NCBI RefSeq assembly: GCF_003268025.1
Contig: NZ_QLUW01000001.1
Span: 1,426,001-1,490,000 of the forward strand
Reading direction: 5' to 3'
Length of the DNA stretch: 64,000 bases
Origin: Paenibacillus montanisoli
GTDB lineage: Bacteria; Bacillota; Bacilli; Paenibacillales; Paenibacillaceae
The stretch's first letter is position 1. Each line of letters starts with the position of its first letter. The notes below the pieces were generated by a model. The model saw only the letters and a list, made by a program, of their open reading frames with translations, searched no databases and was not told the DNA's origin. Made by a program: the position numbers and the translations under genes. This document shows, piece by piece, positions 17,273-25,799 of the stretch.

Positions 17273-17706
17273 ATGGTGAAGGAAGTGACTCTTCCGGAAA
17301 GGCATTATGTAGGAATGGCGCTTACGTCGCCTTTTGCAGGACATGATCCGCAGTGCGTGGAGCAGCTCAAGAAGCAGTTCATTGCCCGCAGATTCGAAAT
17401 CAAAGGGCTTGTGGATGCGGAACTTATGTATGTCCGTCATTCGTATCCGATCAATTGTTTACGTATCTGTTCTGCATGGAGGTATCTTCGCTGCCCCTCA
17501 TTCCTGAAGGAATGATCGGGTTCACGGTGCCTTTGCAGCGTTATGTCACGGTCCGTGTCGCGGATGGCGACCCATTTGAAGTCCTTCATGCTTATATCGA
17601 GGCTAACGGGCTCGCGAACAATAAACGCGGGTTGGCGCTCGAGGTGTATCCCGTCCATAACCCGAAATGGCCTTCCGAGGCCAATGTGTTTATTCCGCTA
17701 GCGTGA
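17273..17706 (+). pseudogene. GyrI-like/AraC effector-binding-domain protein, frameshifted
   Basis: Two overlapping reading frames together give one GyrI-like small-molecule-binding protein of about 144 residues. The first frame reads from MVKEVTLPERHYVGMALTSP to MYVRHS; the second continues from DQLFTYLFCMEV to the end at SEANVFIPLA. The change of frame lies near 17441-17446 and is consistent with loss of one base. No good ribosome binding site precedes the ATG at 17273. Such stand-alone domains bind amphipathic drugs or ligands. It is either a genuine pseudogene or a sequencing error; the downstream frame is still well preserved, so the break would be recent. Confidence 0.7.
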
Positions 17707-17718
17707 ACTGCTGACCAT

Positions 17719-17756
17719 GTAAAAACCGGTCCTGCCCGAAAGCAGGACCGGTTTTT
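17719..17756. terminator. Bidirectional terminator between the GyrI-like gene and yjcZ
   Basis: The stem AACCGGTCCTGC/GCAGGACCGGTT with a short loop carries A5 on one side and T5 on the other, so it can serve both the plus-strand gene and the minus-strand yjcZ-like gene. Confidence 0.85.
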
Positions 17757-17778
17757 GCAGTAAAACATATCGGTTTGA

Positions 17779-17904
17779 TCAGAAGAAGCCGCCGCGAAGA
17801 ACGATTACGAGCAAAATATAAAGGACGAGAATTACGCCTGCACTAGTCCAAAGAAGGTTTGGTCCGCAACCATGTCCTACGCCGCCTACGCCACCATATC
17901 CCAC
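17779..17904 (-). CDS. YjcZ-family small sporulation protein
   Basis: A 41-residue protein starting with GTG, with AGGAGGT seven bases upstream. It has the YjcZ pattern: a short Gly/Tyr-rich head (MGYGGVGGVGHGCG) followed by one hydrophobic helix (AGVILVLYILLVIVL) and a short GGFF end. Members are tiny membrane peptides made during sporulation in Bacillus; their function is not known. It lies downstream of the gerP operon with about 210 bases between, and a possible sigma-K-type -10 sequence lies 50 bases upstream. An unrelated longer reading frame across this area is not favoured, because the ribosome binding site points to the GTG. Confidence 0.75.
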   Translation of the reverse strand: MGYGGVGGVGHGCGPNLLWTSAGVILVLYILLVIVLRGGFF

Positions 17905-17953
17905 TGTACATACCTCCTGAGTGGATAATTTGTGATGTGTCATATCACATTTG

Positions 17954-17962
17954 TAATATATG
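17954..17962 (-). promoter_or_regulatory. Candidate sigma-K -10 element before yjcZ
   Basis: On the minus strand the sequence CATATATTA fits the sigma-K -10 consensus CATANNNTA. The -35 region is poor. The surrounding 17905-18113 stretch otherwise holds no gene I can support. Confidence 0.3.
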
Positions 17963-18113
17963 CCTGCGGCAAGGAATCGTTTGGACGTTTGACGGGGGGC
18001 ATCTGTAATTACGCATTCGCCTAGCTGGCATTTCACTTGCAGCGTGTGGGATTTAGCCTGGAACGGCAATTGCCCATTTGCCTATTCGTAAGCGATCTTC
18101 GCTACAGCGATCA

Positions 18114-18566
18114 TTATGAGCGGCTTGAAGGAAATGTCCGGGCGTATTGCCGGATATGCTTGACTCGGGATTCGGCCTTCGTCTTCAAACCGTTGCCGAT
18201 CAACACCAACGCGGCGCTGCTGACGGCGATCACCTCGATGCAGCCGACGGTGATCGCCGGCTGGCGGTTGGTTGTCCGAATAAAGGCCGGAACTTCGTCC
18301 GATGCCGTTCCAAGCGGGTCCCAAGTCGGCGTCTCGCGGTCGAAGATCGAATAGGATTCGAAATAAACGTTGCCGGATTCGGCATGGCTCGCTCCCCGCT
18401 GAACGGCTAGCGCGCGGAGAGACGCGTTCACCTCGGCCCTGTCCCCGATTTGCACCACGGAGGCGCCGCCTACGCTCGTAAGGTGCAAGCCGCCAACCTC
18501 GGAGATCCGGACCGGGTAATCCTGCTCCTCTCCGGCATCATGTGATTGCGTGCGAGGAGCCATCAT
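18114..18566 (-). CDS. gerPE: Spore germination protein GerPE
   Basis: A 150-residue GerPE-like protein: two GerP-type repeats are visible, RISEVGGLHLTSVGGASVVQIGD near the start and IEVIAVSSAALVLIGNG near the end. GerP proteins are needed for the spore coat to let nutrient germinants reach their receptors in Bacillus. Its ATG overlaps the gerPD stop by four bases, showing tight coupling. It is the last gene of the operon here; no further GerPF-like gene follows before the YjcZ gene. The assignment to PE rests on order and on the presence of two motif copies. Confidence 0.8.
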   Translation of the reverse strand: MMAPRTQSHDAGEEQDYPVRISEVGGLHLTSVGGASVVQIGDRAEVNASLRALAVQRGASHAESGNVYFESYSIFDRETPTWDPLGTASDEVPAFIRTTNRQPAITVGCIEVIAVSSAALVLIGNGLKTKAESRVKHIRQYARTFPSSRS

Positions 18567-18829
18567 GTGTTCACCGCATGCATTAGCTTGTCGATATTTT
18601 CATACGTTTCCTTCTTATACACATCCGGTTCTCCTTCGGCGCGGCTCGCGCCTTCCGGCTCCTGAAGCGGTGCAAGCGGCCCGACGATCACGGATTCCGG
18701 AGGCGTATCGAACATCGAAATGAGCGTAATTTCTTCGGTATCGCCGATTTGGAGGACCGATGCGCTCGCGACGCCTGTTATTTGAATGCTGCCTACGGCG
18801 AGTACATGGTTAACGACGTTCAGCTGCAT
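18563..18829 (-). CDS. gerPD: Spore germination protein GerPD
   Basis: An 88-residue small protein with the GerPB/GerPD-type N-terminus VVNHVLAVGSIQITGVASASVLQIGDTEEI, then a variable acidic and Pro-rich tail. The hydrophobic/small-residue motif followed by VLQIGD recurs in GerPB and GerPE of this same operon, which supports a shared fold. It lies 19 bases after gerPC and overlaps gerPE by four bases. An AAGGAG motif sits 12 bases before the ATG, somewhat far. Role: spore-coat permeability to germinants, by family. Confidence 0.82.
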   Translation of the reverse strand: MQLNVVNHVLAVGSIQITGVASASVLQIGDTEEITLISMFDTPPESVIVGPLAPLQEPEGASRAEGEPDVYKKETYENIDKLMHAVNT

Positions 18830-18848
18830 GGAAAGGCCAGCTCCTTCT

Positions 18849-19610
18849 TTATGGGTTTTTCAAGCGGGACATGTAGCTTCGGAGCGCGCTATGGATATCG
18901 CGGGTCGTCTTCGCAATGACATCCTGTTGGAGCTGCCCGTCAGTAGGTGGCTGCCCGCCTTCGTTGCCGCCTTCCTTATCCTTTTGCTCGCGCTCAGCGG
19001 CCTGGATGTAGAACTGAATCCGCGCGCTCATCTGCTTGCGGATATCCTCGACCACAAGCCTGCGGTGATAAGGGTCGAGCGCGAGGTCGAACTCGGATTC
19101 CAGCTCGCCAAGCAGCTGCGGGGCGTTCTGATCCAAATAGCGGTCGATGACCAAGCGAATTTCCGGATAAGGGGCTGCCGGCATGACCGCGGCTGGCCCT
19201 CCGTTCGATGGGGTCATCGGGAACTGGTTCGGCTTTTCGTTGTTGACGGTCGGCTTGCCGCCACCCGGCTTCTGTACAGGGTCATTGACGACTACCGTGC
19301 TGGTACCGTTTGGCATGACCAGCTGGCCGATTTCTTTGATTTGCTCTTCATTCGGCGGCGTCAGTCCGATGTTGAGAGTGCCGTCGAGCTTCTCGACCTT
19401 CAATTGGTCAAAGTGATACTGAATCGTATCGATATGATAGCTTGGCTTCGCTTCCGCGGCGTCCAAGCGGCCGTTCAGCGCCTCGAGACGCTTATTCAGC
19501 CGGTCGATCATAGCCTGCTGCTCATCCAGCTGGCACTGCAGCTTATGAATATGCTGGGTGAACGCCGTCCATAGCTGCCATGGCGTCGGCGGGTTGTTTG
19601 CCGGTTGCAT
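18849..19610 (-). CDS. gerPC: Spore germination protein GerPC
   Basis: A 253-residue protein, the largest of the gerP set. Residues 20-55 form a coiled coil (IHKLQCQLDEQQAMIDRLNKRLEALNGRLDAAE), followed by a beta-rich part (YHIDTIQYHFDQLKVEKLDGTLNIGLTPP), which is the GerPC signature, and a C-terminal helical region with a Gly-rich linker (KEGGNEGGQPP). Membrane segments and a signal peptide are absent. GAGGAGGT lies upstream of the ATG at a 12-base distance. Context (PB before, PD after) fits the Bacillus gerPABCDEF order. Required in Bacillus for germinant passage through the coat; the biochemical role is unknown. Confidence 0.85.
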   Translation of the reverse strand: MQPANNPPTPWQLWTAFTQHIHKLQCQLDEQQAMIDRLNKRLEALNGRLDAAEAKPSYHIDTIQYHFDQLKVEKLDGTLNIGLTPPNEEQIKEIGQLVMPNGTSTVVVNDPVQKPGGGKPTVNNEKPNQFPMTPSNGGPAAVMPAAPYPEIRLVIDRYLDQNAPQLLGELESEFDLALDPYHRRLVVEDIRKQMSARIQFYIQAAEREQKDKEGGNEGGQPPTDGQLQQDVIAKTTRDIHSALRSYMSRLKNP

Positions 19611-19630
19611 GCGCTCGAGGCACCTCCTCG

Positions 19631-19846
19631 TTAGTTCGGATTCGGCAGCGGCACGAAGTTCAGCGGATTCTCGGCGCCGGCCTCCTCGCCGATTTGCGGT
19701 GCGGGACCTGTAAATCCGCCGGAATTGTACATTTGCGAAAGCGATGAAATCGCTCCTGCCGTCCCGACCTGCAAGACGGATGAACTGGCTACGCTGTCAA
19801 CGCGAAGCTGGTGAATCGTGATGGTCTGGTGCACGGTCAGCTGCAT
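19631..19846 (-). CDS. gerPB: Spore germination protein GerPB
   Basis: A 71-residue protein with the GerPB pattern: QTITIHQLRVDSVASSSVLQVGTAGAI, then a Ser/Gly/Pro-rich tail. Its ATG shares one base with the stop of the preceding gene (TAATG), so the two are translationally coupled. Sequence similarity to GerPD of the same operon (conserved Val-Ala-Ser and VLQ-G) is visible by eye and reflects the common family. Spore coat/permeability function is inferred from the family. Confidence 0.83.
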   Translation of the reverse strand: MQLTVHQTITIHQLRVDSVASSSVLQVGTAGAISSLSQMYNSGGFTGPAPQIGEEAGAENPLNFVPLPNPN

Positions 19847-20082
19847 TAGATATTCACTCCGGTCGCAACCTGATTGTTCGTATTGTCCTGGATATCTGGA
19901 TCGTTCGTATTCGTCGCGCTGACGGCGTTGTTTGAGTTCGTCAAGCCGCCGGTGAGAAAGGAGCCTGACCCGGCATAGGTTTTGGATGAGCTAGAGGGAG
20001 AGATTTGAACCGAATCACCGAATTGAACGACAGCGCTTGAGCCGACGCTGATTACTTTCACGAACCCTACAACTGCAGGCAT
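19846..20082 (-). CDS. GerPA/GerPF-family spore germination protein
   Basis: A 78-residue protein with the strongly conserved GerPA/GerPF core SPSSSSKTYAGSGSFLTGG followed by NNAVSATNTNDPD. GerPA and GerPF are paralogues and the symbol cannot be settled; the start MPAVVGFVKVISVGSSAVVQFGD looks closer to GerPF, whereas the first place in the operon suits GerPA. AGGAGAG lies nine bases upstream of the ATG. It heads the five-gene minus-strand gerP operon, and a sigma-K-like promoter is seen about 45-70 bases upstream. Confidence 0.85.
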   Translation of the reverse strand: MPAVVGFVKVISVGSSAVVQFGDSVQISPSSSSKTYAGSGSFLTGGLTNSNNAVSATNTNDPDIQDNTNNQVATGVNI

Positions 20083-20125
20083 GCGTCTCACTCTCCTAGG
20101 TTTGGTTTTCAGCGAGCAGTTGTTA

Positions 20126-20155
20126 CATCTTATGCGGCATACGCCTAGACGTGAC
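20126..20155 (-). promoter_or_regulatory. Candidate sigma-K promoter of the gerP operon
   Basis: On the minus strand: GTCAC (20155-20151), a 16-base gap, then CATAAGATG (20134-20126). This resembles the sigma-K pattern (AC near -35; CATANNNTA at -10, with one mismatch). The Bacillus gerP operon is known to be sigma-K dependent. Confidence 0.4.
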
Positions 20156-20259
20156 TTTCCCGCGTACCTTTCCGCCGAGGCGGCGGTGCCGCTGCGAACG
20201 CCGTCTGGGCCGGCCGCATATGCTGGTTGTGATAAAGGGTTGGTCGGAGGTGTGGTGCA

Positions 20260-20694
20260 ATGGCAAAATCGAAATCGAAATGGGAGGAACTGGAGGAGTG
20301 GATGGAGGGGCAGCAGCTGCCCAAAGGGTTTGACGTTTTCCGCCAATCGGATTGGATCGAGAAATACGTCCACGGCATGATGGCGAAAGCGCTGCCCGCG
20401 GCGACGGCCGCGCTGAATCCCGCTTCATCTAATATTGTGGAAACGAAGAGGCATGTGGTGGTCACCTACCCGATCGGAGAGTCCGTCGATCTGTCATCCA
20501 TCCGGCTGGTGGTGTCGGAGGACCGGATCAAGCTGAGCGGGATCGCCGGCAAGGACGCCGAAACGATCAAGCTGCCGAAGCTGGTGCTGCCGCGAACCTG
20601 CGCGGCGGAGTATGACGGCTCGGTGTTAAAGATCAAGCTCCGCAAACGTCCGCCCAGCAAGCGCTCTCATGTAGCGACGATTCAAGGGCTGTAG
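20260..20694 (+). CDS. Hsp20/alpha-crystallin-like protein (possible spore-coat GerT/CotM type)
   Basis: A 144-residue protein. The C-terminal 85 residues show an Hsp20-type beta-sandwich: VVVTYPIGESVDLSSIRLVVSEDRIKLSG, then LPRTCAAEYDGSVLKIKLRKR. The N-terminal part (EEWMEGQQLPKGF, with a Trp-rich helix) is not conserved with classical heat-shock proteins. In Bacillus, coat proteins such as CotM, CotP and GerT have this fold, and this gene is divergent from gerP, so a spore-coat role is plausible but inferred. GGAGGTG precedes the ATG by nine bases. Confidence 0.65.
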   Translation: MAKSKSKWEELEEWMEGQQLPKGFDVFRQSDWIEKYVHGMMAKALPAATAALNPASSNIVETKRHVVVTYPIGESVDLSSIRLVVSEDRIKLSGIAGKDAETIKLPKLVLPRTCAAEYDGSVLKIKLRKRPPSKRSHVATIQGL

Positions 20695-20769
20695 CGCTGG
20701 CGGCCCAAATGTCACGAATTTGTCCGATCTTCCAGCTTCCTCCCGCTGGCTATGCCGGGGCGGCAACGC

Positions 20770-20792
20770 TATAATGCAAGTAAAGACTTGCA
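20770..20792 (+). promoter_or_regulatory. TATAAT box followed by a perfect inverted repeat
   Basis: A TATAAT (20770-20775) is directly followed by TGCAAGT-AAAG-ACTTGCA (20775-20792), a seven-base perfect inverted repeat placed where transcription would begin, ahead of the small membrane protein gene. It could be an operator or a 5' RNA hairpin. The -35 box is weak. Confidence 0.4.
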
Positions 20793-20807
20793 TAGGGAGT
20801 GTTCTGC

Positions 20808-21008
20808 GTGACTACGGTTGATGTCAGCGAAATATCCGCAGCCTTGTTCATCACAGGCGCGGTGTTTATCATGCTCATCTTCTCCTTGCTGAGCCTAGGC
20901 ATCCTGAAGATGTTCCAGCAGCGGTTTCGCGCTGGCTGGTACAGCTTCGCGGGCGCGGTTGTCAGCGGGATCGCATTCGGTTTCATCCTGAATCAGTGGT
21001 TCGTCTGA
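20808..21008 (+). CDS. Small two-helix membrane protein, unknown
   Basis: A 66-residue protein with two hydrophobic segments (about residues 8-32 and 45-64) joined by a basic loop (KMFQQRFRAGW), so it should form a membrane hairpin with a positive cytoplasmic loop. The start is GTG at 20808, eight bases after AGGGAG; an upstream in-frame GTG at 20799 overlaps that motif. I do not recognise the family. It is a single gene followed by a terminator and sits between sporulation genes and a lineage-specific gene; a sporulation role would be a guess. Confidence 0.6.
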   Translation: MTTVDVSEISAALFITGAVFIMLIFSLLSLGILKMFQQRFRAGWYSFAGAVVSGIAFGFILNQWFV

Positions 21009-21035
21009 TTGACGTTTCAGGTTCAAAAGGCGTTC

Positions 21036-21086
21036 AAAAAAGGCTGGCGCAGCAGCTTGTTCAACAAGGGCCGCGCCAGCCTTTTG
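21036..21086 (+). terminator. Terminator after the small membrane protein gene
   Basis: A long stem AAAAGGCTGGCGC/GCGCCAGCCTTTT with a 20-base loop; A-rich on the left and ending in TTTTG on the right, so possibly bidirectional. Confidence 0.7.
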
Positions 21087-21236
21087 CGTCTTCAAATTTG
21101 TTTGTCCAAATGGGCTCGAAACGGCGAAAAATAGTCAATAATCCAAGTTGCCAGAACATAAGATGGAGTATAAGATAATCATATGAGAGAATATTCAGAA
21201 CATTTCGTCAATGGCTGACGGAGGGAGGGATTGCCG

Positions 21237-21833
21237 ATGAACAAAAGTTACGAAGTTGAATACTGCAATTTGGAGCTGCGTTTCGACAGGCGGCAAATCC
21301 AGAATCTCATTCGGGATTTGATCCAGGAAGGCTATTCACTGTATTGGAGCGAAACGGACGTCTATTTTCTCATATCGGTTCGCAGCGGTCGCAAGCTCGT
21401 GAAGCTAAGGTTTCAGCGGGTGCGCAACCGTTACAAAATCGTTGGCGATTATCTGATCAAGGATGAGAAACTGTCGGATTTGTTGGAGAAGCTCATCAAT
21501 GATTCACGCGGCCACGCAGTAGTCAAACGGTTCAAGGACCGGCAAATTGTCATCGAAAGCATTATGTTTGGCGAAATTATCCGACTTGTGGAGGTGTCTG
21601 GCATGGAACATCGCATCATCTATCAAAAGAAACCATTCGTTACGGTAGAGGAGGTCATTCAGGCGTTTCAGTCGAAAAGGGCTGAAGAGCGAGCGTCAGT
21701 GCTGCGGTATGAGCTTGATTACGAGCTATCCGTCCTCCATGAGGCGATCACGGAAGGGCGAGAGGCGGACATGGCTTTATCCAAAGAGCGGCTGCAATCC
21801 CTTAGAACTGAGATGATCCAGCTTGAGCTTTGA
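21237..21833 (+). CDS. Conserved protein of unknown function
   Basis: A 198-residue soluble protein. I recall close relatives in Paenibacillus that are sometimes labelled non-ribosomal peptide synthetase module; nothing in the sequence supports that name, since there is no carrier-protein serine motif and no adenylation or condensation motif. It has a mixed alpha/beta N-terminal half (YCNLELRFDRRQIQNLIRDL; VYFLISVRSGRKLVKLRFQRV) and a helical, charged C-terminal half. The ATG at 21237 follows GGAGGGAGGG; a TTG at 21231 is less likely. It stands alone with its own terminator. Function unknown. Confidence 0.75.
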   Translation: MNKSYEVEYCNLELRFDRRQIQNLIRDLIQEGYSLYWSETDVYFLISVRSGRKLVKLRFQRVRNRYKIVGDYLIKDEKLSDLLEKLINDSRGHAVVKRFKDRQIVIESIMFGEIIRLVEVSGMEHRIIYQKKPFVTVEEVIQAFQSKRAEERASVLRYELDYELSVLHEAITEGREADMALSKERLQSLRTEMIQLEL

Positions 21834-21859
21834 TTTGACCACGGAAATTGAAAGGAAAT

Positions 21860-21900
21860 AAACCTCCGGGATGCTTGCAAACCGGGGGTTTATTTTGTTT
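21860..21900 (+). terminator. Terminator after the 21.2-kb gene
   Basis: The stem AAACCTCCGG/CCGGGGGTTT (one mismatch) with an 11-base loop is followed by a T-rich stretch. Confidence 0.75.
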
Positions 21901-21947
21901 ATTCGGCAGCTTGCGAGGCGAACCGACATTTTTCTTCGAGATAATGG

Positions 21948-21976
21948 TTTTCATTCCCGCCCAAAAGGAGTAAAAT
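21948..21976 (+). promoter_or_regulatory. Putative sigma-A promoter of gnd
   Basis: TTTTCA (21948-21953), a 17-base spacer, TAAAAT (21971-21976), about 85 bases upstream of the gnd start. Confidence 0.55.
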
Positions 21977-22060
21977 AGGAGTATTGTATTTGGTTGCGAA
22001 GATCAATGCTTCGCCGTTACTTCGTCATTACTATAAAAGAGAAAAGGTGTGGAGAACCAA

Positions 22061-23453
<1,393 letters not shown>

Positions 23454-23473
<20 letters not shown>

Positions 23474-23756
23474 GACCGCGAATGACATCCTGCAGGCACT
23501 GGCGCAGCCGGTCGGACTCTTGGCCGCAAACGCTGCGCTGCTGCTTCAGCAGGAGAAGCGACGCTTCTGCGAAGCTTTGAAATTTCTTCAATAAGAGTGG
23601 CTGAGGAAGACTGAGTAATTCAGGCGCTTCGTCAGCCATTTTCTTTTTCATATACTCGAGGGTCCACAGCACATCTTCTCTGGAAAGCGGGTAATCGGGA
23701 TTAAAGATCCGGTCAACGCGGTACTGGACGGAGAAAGGCTCGGGGAATTGAGCCAT
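23454..23756 (-). CDS. Conserved small protein, unknown
   Basis: A 100-residue soluble protein on the minus strand with a strong ribosome binding site (AAGGAGTG) ahead of its ATG. It is helical, with a leucine-rich middle ([24 protein letters not shown]) and an aromatic/Pro-rich N-terminus ([36 protein letters not shown]). The family is not recognised. Its last 20 bases overlap the end of gnd in the convergent direction. The good ribosome binding site and sensible composition argue that it is real; a role is not apparent. Confidence 0.6.
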
Positions 23757-23845
23757 TGGAGGTCACTCCTTCATTCATTAGTGGGAATCGGTACTATCAA
23801 CTCTACGGAAGAAACAAGTTTTTTATACCCGTTATTCGAGAAAAA

Positions 23846-23854
23846 TGATATAAT
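23846..23854 (+). promoter_or_regulatory. Extended -10 promoter of the aroK-aroA unit
   Basis: The sequence TGATATAAT is a perfect extended -10 (TG-N-TATAAT) 36 bases upstream of the aroK start; no good -35 is seen, as is common for extended -10 promoters. Confidence 0.5.
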
Positions 23855-23889
23855 CACTGGAATATGTTTTTTCTAACGCACTAGTTGGG

Positions 23890-24429
23890 ATGGTGTCTTC
23901 AATGGTCAAGGCTAAACCGCTTCATCATGTTGTCCTGATCGGCTTCATGGGCACGGGCAAGTCGACTGTCGGCAAGCAGCTTGCGCAGCGATTGCAGCGC
24001 GGCACGGCTGATATCGACGCTGAAATTGTCCGGCGTGAAGGCCAAGCGATCGCGGATATATTCGCAACCCGCGGCGAAGCAGCGTTCCGGCTCGTGGAAA
24101 CCGATGCGCTTGCGGATGTGCTCGGCAGGACCGAACCGCTTGTCATCGCAACCGGCGGCGGCGCCGTCTTGTCGGAGCGCAATCGGGAATTGATGCTGCA
24201 GGACAGCTTCGTCGTGGCGCTGACGGCAGATCCGGAGAAGATTATCGCCCGCGTCATGGAGGATCCGGACAGGCCTCTGCTGCAGGGCGAAGTGCGCGAA
24301 CGCGTTTATAAGCTGCTCGAGGACCGGAAGCATGCCTATGACTTTGCGCATTTGACGATCGATACGTCGAACTTGAGCGTAGGTCAGGTCGTGGAGCAGA
24401 TTGAGCACGGCATCAAGATGAGTTTCTAA
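23890..24429 (+). CDS. aroK: Shikimate kinase
   Basis: A 179-residue kinase that phosphorylates shikimate at the 3-hydroxyl. Walker A is GFMGTGKST, followed by DIDAEI (shikimate/Mg binding), GEAAFRLVE (Arg for substrate), ATGGGAVLS, and the lid DRPLL with its Arg. The gene starts at ATG 23890 or at ATG 23902; neither ribosome binding site is strong. The product is the substrate of the EPSP synthase encoded 30 bases downstream, so the two form a short operon for consecutive steps of chorismate synthesis. Confidence 0.93.
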   Translation: MVSSMVKAKPLHHVVLIGFMGTGKSTVGKQLAQRLQRGTADIDAEIVRREGQAIADIFATRGEAAFRLVETDALADVLGRTEPLVIATGGGAVLSERNRELMLQDSFVVALTADPEKIIARVMEDPDRPLLQGEVRERVYKLLEDRKHAYDFAHLTIDTSNLSVGQVVEQIEHGIKMSF

Positions 24430-24459
24430 CACTTCACAATCAAAGGAGACCGACTAACG

Positions 24460-25752
24460 ATGGATGTACTCGTAACCCCGACACCGAAGCTGCAAGGCGA
24501 GCTTCAAGCGCTATCTTCGAAAAACTACACGACGCGTTACCTGCTCGTGGCCGCTTTGGCGGAAGGTACCAGCACGATTTATTACCCTGCGCACAGCGAA
24601 GACAGCGATGCGATGCGCCGCTGCATCCGCGATTTGGGCGCCGTCATTGAAGAAGACGACGAGAAAATTACGATTACAGGCTTTGGCCGCAATCCGAAAG
24701 ACGTGAAGGAGCTCGACGTCGGCAACGCAGGCGCGGTACTGCGGTTTCTGATGGCGATCGCGGCGCTGGCGCCGGACGTGACCTTCATCAACCGGTACCC
24801 GGAATCGCTAGGCAAACGCCCGCACGACGATCTCATTGACGCCCTTGGCCAAATTGGCGTAGACGTTACGCACAATGACGGCAAGCTGCCGATCACGATT
24901 CGCGGCGGAGCTGCCAAGGGCGGCAAAATTCAAGTGTCCGGCAATGTCAGCTCCCAATTCCTGAGCGCGCTTCTGTTCTTGACGCCGCTTCTCGAAGATG
25001 ACAGCGAAATCGAAGTGCTGCATGACCTGAAGTCCAAGGTTGTCGTCGGCCAAACGCTTGAAGTGCTGACGCAAGCCGGCATCGTTATCGAAGCGAGCGA
25101 TGATCTGATGCATTATAAAGTTGCGGGACGCCAGAAATACGAAGCGAAGAAGTATGTCGTGCAGGGCGACTACCCAGGCTCCGCCGCCGTTCTTGCTGCC
25201 GCTGCCGTTACGCAATCCGACGTGACGCTGCACCGTCTGGAGGAGAACAGCAAGCAAGGGGAGCGAGCAATCATCGACGTGCTGCGTATGATGGAAGTAC
25301 CGCTAACGCATGAGATCGGCATCGTCCGCGTGCAAGGCAACGGGAAGCTGAAGGCGGTCGAGTTCGACGGCGACAAAGCGACGGACGCGGTGCTCGCGAT
25401 GGTTGCGGCAGCCGTATTCGCGGAAGGCACGTCCCGTTTCTACGACGTCGAGAATTTGCGCTACAAGGAGTGCGACCGGATTACGGACTACTTGAACGAG
25501 CTTCGCAAAGCTGGCGCCAATGTGGAAGAACGCCAAAGCGAAATTATCGTGCATGGCCGTCCGGAAGGCGTGGAAGGCGGCGTGGAAATCAACGCGCATT
25601 ACGATCACCGCGTCATAATGGCGCTGACCGTCGTCGGTCTGCGCGCCAAGCAGCCGCTGCGTATTCGCGATGCGCACCATGTCGCGAAGTCGTATCCGAT
25701 TTTCTTCGATCATTTGAAGGCGCTCGGCGCGAATGTCGAATGGATTGAGTAG
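24460..25752 (+). CDS. aroA: 3-phosphoshikimate 1-carboxyvinyltransferase (EPSP synthase), variant active-site loop
   Basis: A 430-residue EPSP synthase that joins PEP and shikimate 3-phosphate. Both halves of the inside-out alpha/beta repeat are present. Compared from memory with Escherichia coli AroA: Lys22 and Arg27 are kept (K21, R26) but Ser23 is Asn22; the PEP loop reads GNAGAVLRF (residues 88-96), so Thr97 is Ala and Pro101 is Phe; the VSSQF motif, the Asp of ATDAVLA, the KECDR motif, DHR and the C-terminal AKSYP Lys are kept. The catalytic set thus looks intact while the glyphosate-sensitive loop is changed. AAAGGAG precedes the ATG. In the aroK operon. Confidence 0.88.
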   Translation: MDVLVTPTPKLQGELQALSSKNYTTRYLLVAALAEGTSTIYYPAHSEDSDAMRRCIRDLGAVIEEDDEKITITGFGRNPKDVKELDVGNAGAVLRFLMAIAALAPDVTFINRYPESLGKRPHDDLIDALGQIGVDVTHNDGKLPITIRGGAAKGGKIQVSGNVSSQFLSALLFLTPLLEDDSEIEVLHDLKSKVVVGQTLEVLTQAGIVIEASDDLMHYKVAGRQKYEAKKYVVQGDYPGSAAVLAAAAVTQSDVTLHRLEENSKQGERAIIDVLRMMEVPLTHEIGIVRVQGNGKLKAVEFDGDKATDAVLAMVAAAVFAEGTSRFYDVENLRYKECDRITDYLNELRKAGANVEERQSEIIVHGRPEGVEGGVEINAHYDHRVIMALTVVGLRAKQPLRIRDAHHVAKSYPIFFDHLKALGANVEWIE

Positions 25753-25799
25753 GAAATAGGCAGTCTAAGCTAGGAATACGTTAGGAGAGAAGGGAAGGT

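Noticed and set aside
21237-21833. Possible non-ribosomal peptide synthetase fragment
   Set aside because: No carrier, adenylation or condensation motif is present; the label used for relatives appears to be an annotation error.
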